From Thermoproteota archaeon (lineage in GTDB: Archaea; Thermoproteota; Thermoprotei_A; Sulfolobales; Desulfurococcaceae), in the NCBI GenBank assembly GCA_013154205.1, contig JAADCY010000076.1, positions 1 to 11,253 on the forward strand: a stretch of DNA of 11,253 bases, written 5' to 3'. The translations under genes and the position numbers were made by a program. Below are positions 1-6,109 of this stretch, piece by piece. The notes below the pieces were generated by a model. That model saw nothing but the letters and a program-made list of their open reading frames with translations, was not told where the DNA came from and searched no databases. Each line of letters opens with the position of its first letter. Positions within the stretch are counted from its first letter, which is position 1.

Positions 1-1225
1 CCGACGACTCCGCGGGGGAGCTCTTCATTTCCTGTTTCCTTCTTTTTCTTTTTCGACAAGATCACGCCGGACACTATCTTGAGTATCTCGTCCTCAAGGT
101 TCTCATCAACATAGCCCAGGTTCTTCATGAGGATATAGAGTACGAGTATTTGTTCATCGGGGGTCAGGTCTTGTTTGAGAGCATCCTCTACTAGCGACAT
201 AATAGTGTCTAAGACCTCCTTATCATCGCTCGTTATCAATCCAAGGATCTCCGCCAACTTAACAATGTTCTCGATACTCTCCTTCGGCAATGCCTTTCTC
301 AGCGAATAAATCGTTTTGAGAATCCTGATGACCCTCCTAACATCCATAGTCTTACCACGCCTTGCAGGCTTCTCCTCGACTTCTTCCCTGATCGCCTTCC
401 CTATCTCCGATATCAAACCTCTCAAATCCTCAAGGCTCAAATACTCTTTCTCCCCGGCAAACCCTGTCCTCGTCTTAAACCCTTCTTCTTTCTTAACAAC
501 CCTACTCAATCCCTCACCCCCTCCTGAAACAGGAACCTTGATCTCGGGCTTCTCTTCAAGCTCGGCTTTCTCCACCTCCTCGACACGCTCTTTCTTCGGG
601 GCAGATACTCCGGTTGTCTCGGACGGCACCTGGGGAGGTGGAGAAAGCATTGCGAACGGATTCTGGAGATCCGAGAGACTAGCCCTGATCTCTGCAACAA
701 CTTCTTTAAGCTCCTCTAATCCCTTCTTAAGCTCGCTAATCTCTTTACGCAGCTCATCAATCTCGGTTACAGGGGTCTCGGTTTTAGCTTCGGCCAAAGC
801 AGCCATCACCTCCTCTGCCTGCCTACGTAGTTCTTCAAGGATCTTCCTTGTGAACAACAATACGAGTGGTATGATGAGTTTTCTGCGGAGAAATGATTCA
901 GGCGGCAATATATCATTGATGATCTCCTGTGGTGTCCTTTGAAAAAATCTATCGAGTACTCCGAAGATACTATGTTATTGGCGATAATGCCTAGGTCTAG
1001 TATTTCATGCATTATTATTGAAGTCGCAAAAGTAGCAAAACCTATCGGTGCAAAACTTAACGCTATTTTTAAAGGTAAATCTATATCTAGACTAAGCATC
1101 ATATTAAACACATAAATACATAAAGCTATGACCACTATGACAATTACCGAAAGCACACCCGCACCTATCAAAATACCCTCTAAAACCCTCCTTCTAAACA
1201 CGGAAATTAAACCAAACCTCTCCAT
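1..1225 (-). CDS. FlaX-like archaellum accessory protein, frame changed at 941-947, incomplete
   Basis: Probable archaellum accessory protein encoded directly downstream of the archaellin, the place FlaX (ArlX) holds in crenarchaeal archaellum operons. FlaX is thought to form a ring around the motor. The ATG at 1225 is preceded by GGTGGT (1231-1236), which is better placed than for the TTG at 1231. Residues 13-44 and about 54-77 are hydrophobic membrane segments. The original frame then degenerates into non-protein-like sequence ending at 806. The -1 frame is open without a stop from 941 to base 1 and encodes a third hydrophobic patch (KLIIPLVLLFT), a heptad-like coiled coil (ELRKEISELKKGLEELKEV), a Pro/Glu-rich linker and a helical C-terminal domain. 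Joined at the T6C run, at least 408 residues are present, longer than Sulfolobus FlaX (roughly 240). The FlaX name rests on position and architecture, not on recognised sequence identity. The start of a pseudogene or a sequencing error remains possible. Confidence 0.55.
941..947 (-). other. T TTT TTC slippery heptamer, candidate -1 frameshift site
   Basis: On the minus strand the zero frame reads gat ttt ttc aaa (949-938), so the seven bases 947-941 fit the X XXY YYZ slippery pattern as T TTT TTC in the correct phase. Simultaneous -1 slippage gives ttt ttt caa agg and enters the frame that stays open to the left edge. A one-base deletion in a T7 ancestor, or a homopolymer miscall, would give exactly the same picture. 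RNA polymerase slippage on the run could also restore the frame. Confidence 0.6.
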
Positions 1226-1259
1226 AACCAACCACCATACAAGCTCGATGAGTATGTGG

Positions 1260-1265
1260 AAAAAA
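1260..1265 (-). terminator. T6 tract after the archaellin gene
   Basis: A run of six T on the minus strand lies 35 bases past the archaellin stop and before the FlaX-like start. Crenarchaeal terminators are T-rich tracts without a required hairpin. A leaky terminator here would give abundant archaellin mRNA and less read-through into the accessory genes. Inferred from sequence only. Confidence 0.3.
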
Positions 1266-1299
1266 GATATTGAGATTAAGACAAACTAGTTTATCATCG

Positions 1300-2130
1300 T
1301 TACGATAACGCTATCAGAGTACCAGGAGTCAGCGAAGCTGGCAAGCTCCTAGTAATCGTCAGTGGAGCACCAACAGGCGGCCTTAGCTCAACAGTGAACT
1401 GCTGATAATATGTTAGTAAGTCATCGCTTCCTAGTAGTACTAATACTAGTGCCTTGTCGCCAAACTTCAGTATTGTTGATCCCTTGTTCCACTGTGTGAA
1501 TACAATGAAGGATATTGAGTTAGTTAATTGTTTGGTGTTTAGTAGGTCTAATACTACTGATTTAGTTTTATTGAATAGTAGTGATAGGCTTGGCGGAGTT
1601 GATGTATTAAGGTCAATTGCTGTATAGTTGCGTCCATCAATAGTTAATGTTGCGTTAGTGAGCCGAATTAGCCAGTTTGCTCCCTGAGTTATCTTAGCTA
1701 CATTGAGGACTCCTCCGATCCATACAAGATAGTAGTCATCCTTACTTGAGTCATAGTATAGGGCCCATACACCCTCGTGGGTGTTCGTATAGGTGTTCTT
1801 TGGTGTCTGTAGGAATATTGTTGTTACATTTGTTGATAGATCAATTGCTTCTCTTCCTGGTGCTACCTGTATTGGTATTGCGACAGCATCGACATAAGGT
1901 GCTCCATTTTCTACTTCTGCTGTTATTGTTCCTGCTACTTGTAGTGCGCTGGTGGACTCTTCTAGGCCTCTGCTGATTACTTCTTTGCTTTTCTGTGTTG
2001 TGAACATTCCCATGTTTAGTACTACGAATGCTAGCGCCGCTGCTACGATGACGAATGCGATCAGCACAATGGCAGCCTCAATGCCTACGATACCTTTCTT
2101 CTTCTTACGGTGATGTCTGGGCTTCTTCAT
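1300..2130 (-). CDS. flaB: Archaellin (archaeal flagellin)
   Basis: Filament subunit of the archaellum (FlaB/ArlB). From the ATG at 2130 the protein has 276 residues. It begins with a basic class III signal peptide (MKKPRHHRKKKKG) followed by IVGIEAAIVLIAFVIVAAAL, the hydrophobic N-terminal helix typical of archaellins and type IV pilins. Cleavage by the PibD/FlaK prepilin peptidase is expected after Gly13, leaving about 263 residues. The C-terminal part is a Ser/Thr- and Val-rich beta domain with several N-x-S/T sequons (NVTT, NATL, NYTA, NKTK), in keeping with surface N-glycosylation. I prefer this ATG to the GTG at 2139 because the latter lies inside the GGTGGTG sequence that serves as ribosome binding site. 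It is the only archaellin in the window and is followed by the FlaX-like gene. Confidence 0.93.
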   Translation of the reverse strand: MKKPRHHRKKKKGIVGIEAAIVLIAFVIVAAALAFVVLNMGMFTTQKSKEVISRGLEESTSALQVAGTITAEVENGAPYVDAVAIPIQVAPGREAIDLSTNVTTIFLQTPKNTYTNTHEGVWALYYDSSKDDYYLVWIGGVLNVAKITQGANWLIRLTNATLTIDGRNYTAIDLNTSTPPSLSLLFNKTKSVVLDLLNTKQLTNSISFIVFTQWNKGSTILKFGDKALVLVLLGSDDLLTYYQQFTVELRPPVGAPLTITRSLPASLTPGTLIALS

Positions 2131-2133
2131 GCC

Positions 2134-2140
2134 CACCACC
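2134..2140 (-). promoter_or_regulatory. Ribosome binding site of archaellin gene
   Basis: GGTGGTG on the minus strand lies three bases before the ATG at 2130. The core GGTG pairs with the CACC of the archaeal 16S 3' end. It overlaps the alternative GTG start, which argues for the ATG. Confidence 0.5.
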
Positions 2141-2172
2141 CTGGCTAGGGTCGTTTCGAGCTACTTTCCTGT

Positions 2173-2202
2173 GATATATTTTGGCTAATGTTTGTTTATA
2201 GG
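2173..2202 (-). promoter_or_regulatory. Candidate archaellin promoter
   Basis: Reading the minus strand, this stretch holds two AT-rich candidate TATA elements, CCTATAAACA (near 2193-2202) and CAAAATATATC (2173-2183). Either would give a leader of some 20-50 bases before the archaellin ATG. Which is used cannot be decided by eye. Confidence 0.35.
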
Positions 2203-2273
2203 ATTGGAGAATCTTGACGACCCCCTGTCTCGTTTTCTGACGATGGGTTGTGGAACAATGTTTTCGCCGGGTA

Positions 2274-2285
2274 GTCGCCAGCGAC
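2274..2285. repeat. Short palindrome GTCGC-CA-GCGAC
   Basis: A perfect 5-bp inverted repeat with a two-base centre lies in the 226-bp spacer between the archaellin gene and the divergent small gene. It could be an operator half, but a repeat of this length may arise by chance in a spacer of this size. Apart from this and the promoter elements I see nothing else in 2141-2344. Confidence 0.3.
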
Positions 2286-2344
2286 GTGTTTTTGATCGTT
2301 GGGGTTAGATATCCTTAACTCTGAACGGAAACAATAATATAAGT

Positions 2345-2350
2345 GGTGAT
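2345..2350 (+). promoter_or_regulatory. GGTGAT ribosome binding site for TTG start at 2357
   Basis: GGTGAT is an exact match to the complement of the archaeal 16S 3' end and sits six bases before the TTG, which fixes an otherwise doubtful non-ATG start. Confidence 0.65.
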
Positions 2351-2356
2351 GCTACC

Positions 2357-2752
2357 TTGATATTTGATACAAAAACAGAGCAGGTACTGAGTTTCACTGG
2401 TAGTGACAAGATAATGGCTGGTATAGGTAAGCCTTGGGAACCATTATCAATACTTGTCGATGGATCGGGCGTTGTAGCTGCTATGATTATTAGTTTTGAG
2501 GAAGGAATACTGGCTTATTGGCCGCCAGAGATAGATGATGAAACCGTCTTCCTAGCGGAAAACCTCTTCTTCCCGAAGAGGCATGGCATGTACGTTATAC
2601 TGGGGGGTAATGGCTTCAAGTACAAGTACCTAGGGATAATGTTCGGCGAGAAAATATTATTGCTGGCGCTTAATAAGAAGGTTGAGGCTGAGCGTCTCGC
2701 TGAGAAGCTTGTCGGGATTATATTGAGGCATGTAGAGAAGATTATGGTTTAA
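2357..2752 (+). CDS. Small protein, possible roadblock/LC7-like fold
   Basis: Unknown protein of 131 residues, without signal peptide or membrane segment. The TTG start is supported by GGTGAT at 2345-2350. The pattern is a strand pair around SILVDGSGVVAAMIIS, a middle helix, a strand pair around YVILGGNGFKYKYLGIMFG and ILLLAL, and a final amphipathic helix (about residues 108-128). That order resembles roadblock/LC7 or longin-type domains such as MglB, which act with small GTPases or as dimerising regulators. This is a fold-pattern guess only; no diagnostic motif is present. The gene diverges from the archaellin and converges on the ArnR-like regulator, overlapping its 3' end by 11 bases, so a role in motility control is plausible but unproved. 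Confidence 0.75.
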   Translation: MIFDTKTEQVLSFTGSDKIMAGIGKPWEPLSILVDGSGVVAAMIISFEEGILAYWPPEIDDETVFLAENLFFPKRHGMYVILGGNGFKYKYLGIMFGEKILLLALNKKVEAERLAEKLVGIILRHVEKIMV

Positions 2753-3587
2753 TTCTGAGCAGGAACAGTATTATCAGCATATACAGCATAGATCCCATGC
2801 CGAGGAATAATGAAGCAGTGAGTTCTCCTCCAAGTAGGCCAGCGATGATAGAGCCGAGCGATATCAATGGGACTACTACGAGGCTGAACCTTCCTATTAT
2901 CTCGTCGAGCCATGGTGTTCTAAAAAGTTTTGATAAGAACCTGTAGATCCTTGATTTCCTCGAAGCTAGGTAGTGTGGTGAATAATAGAGTATGCGCTTA
3001 CCTTCTTTATCAAGCCTATAGAAGACTCCGCTTGGCGTCGAGATCCTCCTGAACAATCTTGATGGAGAAGCACTAAAAGCGTCAAGGTAGCTCTTAGCTC
3101 TCTCCATGCTTAAGCCCATGTGTCTCGATAGGTCTTTGAGGCTCATATGTTCTTTGACTGAGAAGCCAAGTGCTATGAGGGCCCTGTAGATCCTATAAGC
3201 TGTTACGAGTTCATGGCCAATATTGATTCTGGTCATGACTTTTAGGGCGGTCTCGGTGCTGGGTAGTTGTGCTTCGTGTCGTGTGGATAGTATGGCCATT
3301 AGCTTCTTCATATAGTCTTTACCCTTCTCGGAGAGAGCAAGGTAGATATCGTCTTCGCGATAGATCTTCTCGACAAGGCCTTTGCGCTCTAGCTTACGTA
3401 TACTGTCTAGGATGCTTTTCCTAGAGAGCTTTAGTTTAGCGGCGAGCTCGGATATGCTTGTCTCTTTATTGGTGCTTGATAGGTAGAATATTATTAGTAG
3501 CTGGTTGGATGAGCGCGAGAAATCCAGAATACTGTCCAATTCTCGCAAAATTTTTAGGGATGACATTATCCTGTTATATGTCGCCAT
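2742..3587 (-). CDS. ArnR-like membrane-bound winged-helix regulator
   Basis: Predicted one-component transcription regulator tethered to the membrane (281 residues). Residues 28-100 form a winged helix-turn-helix (SISELAAKLKLSRKSILDSI, then a wing ending DIYLALSEKG). Residues 148-200 look like a second, weaker winged helix (MSLKDLSRHMGLSMERAKSY). After a basic stretch (SRKSRIYRFLSKLFR) come two hydrophobic helices, about 224-243 and 246-277, ending in RIKP. A cytoplasmic wHTH followed by two C-terminal membrane helices is the architecture of Sulfolobus ArnR and ArnR1, which activate the archaellin promoter on starvation. The location two genes from the archaellin supports the same job here. 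The ATG at 3587 follows GGTGATC closely; the upstream TTG at 3599 overlaps that site. ArnR orthology is inferred from architecture and position. Confidence 0.8.
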   Translation of the reverse strand: MATYNRIMSSLKILRELDSILDFSRSSNQLLIIFYLSSTNKETSISELAAKLKLSRKSILDSIRKLERKGLVEKIYREDDIYLALSEKGKDYMKKLMAILSTRHEAQLPSTETALKVMTRINIGHELVTAYRIYRALIALGFSVKEHMSLKDLSRHMGLSMERAKSYLDAFSASPSRLFRRISTPSGVFYRLDKEGKRILYYSPHYLASRKSRIYRFLSKLFRTPWLDEIIGRFSLVVVPLISLGSIIAGLLGGELTASLFLGMGSMLYMLIILFLLRIKP

Positions 3588-3590
3588 ACA

Positions 3591-3597
3591 GATCACC
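3591..3597 (-). promoter_or_regulatory. GGTGATC ribosome binding site of ArnR-like gene
   Basis: On the minus strand a seven-base match to the anti-Shine-Dalgarno lies three bases before the ATG at 3587. It decides for that start over the in-frame TTG at 3599. Confidence 0.6.
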
Positions 3598-3640
3598 AAA
3601 AATCAGTATTCAATGTAAAATACCGTACAAAGTGACTAGA

Positions 3641-3648
3641 TTTAAATA
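3641..3648 (-). promoter_or_regulatory. Candidate TATA box of ArnR-like gene
   Basis: TATTTAAA on the minus strand is a good archaeal TATA element. A start site about 25 bases downstream (near 3620) would give a leader of some 30 bases that includes the GGTGATC ribosome binding site. Confidence 0.45.
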
Positions 3649-3730
3649 GTAATCATATTTCATTGAGATATATAGGAGCTGAAGTATTTAAACCCTTATA
3701 CAATAAAATTGTCCGATATACTGAAAAGCA

Positions 3731-3738
3731 ATATATTA
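3731..3738 (+). promoter_or_regulatory. Candidate TATA box of the RNA ligase cluster
   Basis: ATATATTA lies about 33 bases before the TTG start at 3768, giving a predicted transcription start just around the GGGTG ribosome binding site (3758-3762). A further AT-rich element, TATTTAAA at 3685-3692, is an alternative farther upstream. Confidence 0.45.
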
Positions 3739-3767
3739 ATAAAATACAATAATACCTGGGTGAAAAA

Positions 3768-4910
3768 TTGAATAAAAACAATGTAGCTGAAAAACTATCA
3801 GAGATCCTAGGGCTCCCATTAGAAGTAATTGAGAAAAAACTCGGACGTACAATTAGGATCATGAGCTACAAAGGAATAGATTACGCAGTCCTAAGAGAGG
3901 ATCTAGGCAAATACCGTGAGGGAACAACAATCTTACTAGACGATGAGAAAATAATACATGGCTATCCAAGTATCCAGCGACTAGCTCTTCTAGAAGGAGT
4001 ACCCCTACACATGATCGATGAGATAGTTGTTGAGGAGAAGATGGACGGCTACAACGTAAGAGTAACTGTTACTAGTGGCAGAGTAGTAGTAGCAATTACC
4101 CGCGGCGGATACATATGCCCGTATACAACGGCTAGGATAAACAAGCTCTACGGCGACAAGATCAAGGAGGCGTTAAGAGAGTACGAGGACATCGTCCTAG
4201 CGGGCGAGGTTGTCGGAACAGAGAACCCGTACGTCGTCTATGAATACCCGGAGGCCGGTGGTTTTGACTACTTCATATTCGATACTCTGAAAGACGGAAA
4301 GCTGTTACCCTTACGAATTAGGGATGAGATCACCGAGAAATATGGGCTTAAACACGTTCCTGTTCTGGCGCGTCTACGTAAAGATGATCTAGTAGGTCTT
4401 AAGAAAGTCATAGATGATCTAGATAGGCGGAGGAGAGAAGGAGTAGTAATCAAGGATCCGGAGCACCGTGTGCCTCCATTGAAGTATACTACAATATATA
4501 TTAATATAAGAGATATCCAGGAAGGCATGAAATACCCGTTCGACGAGGGAAGAGGATACCTGTTCTCCAGAATAGTCCGCTTGATATGCCAGGTATACGA
4601 ATATAATATAACAGGAGAGGAGCTCAACCGGCTCGCAGAGAGACTAGGTAAGGCAATACTCCTTCCAGCAGTCGAGAGCTTGAAAGAGAGGAGCAAAGGC
4701 AGATTGATAGCCGCAACCTACAAGCTCGTATTTCCGAGTGAGGAAGACCTCAACGATTATCTCGAATTCATAGAGGAGCTCGGAGTAGAAGCAGTCGTCA
4801 AGATCGTAGGGGTAAGTAGTAGGGGAATAGAGGTCGAACTGATGAAGCTGAAAGACACCCATGGATACTATTCTAAAATACTTGAAACAGGATATTCGCC
4901 ACTTGACTAG
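3768..4910 (+). CDS. Archaeal ATP-dependent RNA ligase (Rnl3 family)
   Basis: Covalent nucleotidyltransferase that joins or circularises RNA ends, cytoplasmic; family members include Pyrococcus abyssi Pab1020 and Methanothermobacter MTH1221. At 380 residues it is of normal family length. The motifs are in order: motif I EEKMDGYNVR with adenylated Lys91; motif III AGEVVG (145-150, Glu147); motif IIIa FDYFIFDT (166-173); motif IV EGVVIKD (224-230); motif V PLKYTT (237-242, Lys239). The C-terminal 130 residues are helical, as in the dimerisation and C-terminal domains of Pab1020. The TTG start is chosen because GGGTG lies five bases before it and no in-frame ATG precedes motif I usefully. It is the first gene of a four-gene plus-strand cluster. 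Its place beside amino-acid genes suggests no obvious shared pathway. Confidence 0.92.
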   Translation: MNKNNVAEKLSEILGLPLEVIEKKLGRTIRIMSYKGIDYAVLREDLGKYREGTTILLDDEKIIHGYPSIQRLALLEGVPLHMIDEIVVEEKMDGYNVRVTVTSGRVVVAITRGGYICPYTTARINKLYGDKIKEALREYEDIVLAGEVVGTENPYVVYEYPEAGGFDYFIFDTLKDGKLLPLRIRDEITEKYGLKHVPVLARLRKDDLVGLKKVIDDLDRRRREGVVIKDPEHRVPPLKYTTIYINIRDIQEGMKYPFDEGRGYLFSRIVRLICQVYEYNITGEELNRLAERLGKAILLPAVESLKERSKGRLIAATYKLVFPSEEDLNDYLEFIEELGVEAVVKIVGVSSRGIEVELMKLKDTHGYYSKILETGYSPLD

Positions 4911-4935
4911 CAAAATCTCCGTGACGGTGTAATGT

Positions 4936-5196
4936 ATGCCTGCCTATGAGGACATCCATGATGAGACTTATCCTATACTGCACCTAGTTATCGATCACAG
5001 GAGGAAGAAATACGTAGTCCTCCTAGAGACAAGTGATGGCGAGTACATCTACATACCCGCGTCGAAGATTAAGAATGTATACGAGAAGATAGCTGGGATC
5101 GAGAAGAAAGCCTATAGTGAAACAACGGGAGACCAGGTAGACGTTATTGTTGAAGAAGCACTCGGTCTGGAGAGGATCGAGTACGTTGAGGAGTGA
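4936..5196 (+). CDS. Small acidic protein of unknown function
   Basis: Protein of 86 residues that I do not recognise. It is soluble, with no membrane segment or cysteine. Two beta-strand-like stretches (YPILHLVIDH, KKYVVLLETS) are followed by GEYIYIPASKI, a helix around KNVYEKIAGI and an acidic tail (LGLERIEYVEE). The strand-rich first half looks like a small beta barrel or hairpin. The ATG at 4936 follows GGTGT (4926-4930), and the gene lies 25 bases after the RNA ligase stop and runs into the GNAT gene, so all three are probably co-transcribed. A role as accessory subunit of a neighbour is conceivable, with no direct support. Confidence 0.78.
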   Translation: MPAYEDIHDETYPILHLVIDHRRKKYVVLLETSDGEYIYIPASKIKNVYEKIAGIEKKAYSETTGDQVDVIVEEALGLERIEYVEE

Positions 5197-6109
5197 AGAA
5201 CAAGAGTGTAGGGTTTACGAAGAGGTAAATGTTGATGGTATGGAGCTCGTTATCAGAGAACCGTGTTCTCCACGTGATTACCGCGAACTAATGGATGTAC
5301 AGATAAAGATATGGGGTATGCCGGGATACGTGGAGACTGTCACCTATCACATGATAATAGCTGGGCACAGGCACGGCGGCGTGGTCTTTGGTCTCTTCGA
5401 TAAACATACCGGTGAGGCTAAGGGATTATTATTTAGTGTCCCAGGCTATAGGGATGGGCAGCTCTACCTTTACAGCCACTTATTCGGAGTAGTTCCAGAA
5501 CTACGTAGTAAGGGCCTTGGGGAAAGAATGAAGAAGTGGCAGAGGAAACTAGCCTTAGAGAAAGGCTATGTTCTCTACAGGTGGACATTCGATCCCCTAC
5601 AATCCAGTAATGCCTACTTCAACATAGTGAAGAACGGCGTCATTGTAAGGAGGTTCAAGCCCAATTACTATGGTGAGATGGAGGATGAGATAAACAAGGG
5701 TATGCCGAGCGATCGGTTCGAGGCTGAGTGGTGGATAGCTTCCCGTCGCGTCGAGCTAGCCATGAATAAAGAGCTTAGAGGTCCTAAGAAAATCTCGGAG
5801 CTGGGCGCGGAGAAGATTAATTCTACCGAGGTGGTTGACGGTGTCCCTGTTCTTAGGGACTATGATCTTGGGCTACGCAGTGATGTCCTGGTCGCCGAGA
5901 TACCGTATAGCCTGTCTAAGGTAAGGGAAAAATCCAGGGAAGAGCTTCTCAACTGGAGGCTTGGTATGAGGAGGGTTTTCGAAGAATACATCAATAGGCT
6001 TGGATATATTATTGTATGGGTTATCGTTGAGAAGAAAGATGTTCCACGTACATATCTTGTTTTATGGAGGAGAAGCCTAGACCATATATTGTCTGGCGAG
6101 CTCCCATGA
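5186..6109 (+). CDS. GNAT-family acyltransferase (COG3375 type)
   Basis: Predicted acyl-CoA-dependent N-acyltransferase. The acyl-CoA loop is RSKGLG, of the R/Q-x-x-G-x-G type, just before a helix (ERMKKWQRKLA). The next block, YRWTFDPLQSSNAYFNIVK, and PSDRFEAEWW are characteristic of the COG3375 group rather than of general GNATs. The C-terminal third carries two more mixed segments ending in a strand (IIVWVIVE). The start is uncertain: the TTG at 5186 overlaps the previous gene by 11 bases and follows GGAGAGG (307 residues), while the ATG at 5240 gives 289 residues beginning MELVIREP, which also suits the fold. The gene overlaps the racemase ATG by four bases. In bacteria with the N-succinylamino acid racemase pathway a GNAT protein makes the N-succinyl-D-amino acid. 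By context this protein may be that succinyltransferase. Confidence 0.85.
   Translation: MRSEEQECRVYEEVNVDGMELVIREPCSPRDYRELMDVQIKIWGMPGYVETVTYHMIIAGHRHGGVVFGLFDKHTGEAKGLLFSVPGYRDGQLYLYSHLFGVVPELRSKGLGERMKKWQRKLALEKGYVLYRWTFDPLQSSNAYFNIVKNGVIVRRFKPNYYGEMEDEINKGMPSDRFEAEWWIASRRVELAMNKELRGPKKISELGAEKINSTEVVDGVPVLRDYDLGLRSDVLVAEIPYSLSKVREKSREELLNWRLGMRRVFEEYINRLGYIIVWVIVEKKDVPRTYLVLWRRSLDHILSGELP

Noticed and set aside
806..940. Native end of the first frame of the FlaX-like gene as a genuine 141-residue protein
   Set aside because: After residue 95 the sequence is Ser/His/Tyr/Cys-rich and unlike a protein tail, while the -1 frame over the same bases is coding-like. A biological role for the truncated product is kept only as part of the frameshift hypothesis.
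316..942. Plus-strand open frame of 208 codons
   Set aside because: It is antisense to the FlaX-like protein; its product is Ser/Leu-rich low-complexity sequence mirroring Glu/Arg/Lys codons, whereas the minus strand gives sensible helices and a coiled coil.
3653..3862. Minus-strand open frame across the RNA ligase promoter and start
   Set aside because: It covers two promoters and the ligase N-terminus, has no ribosome binding site and an implausible composition.
4644..4913. Minus-strand open frame inside the RNA ligase gene
   Set aside because: Shadow of the ligase C-terminal domain coding sequence; no start signals.
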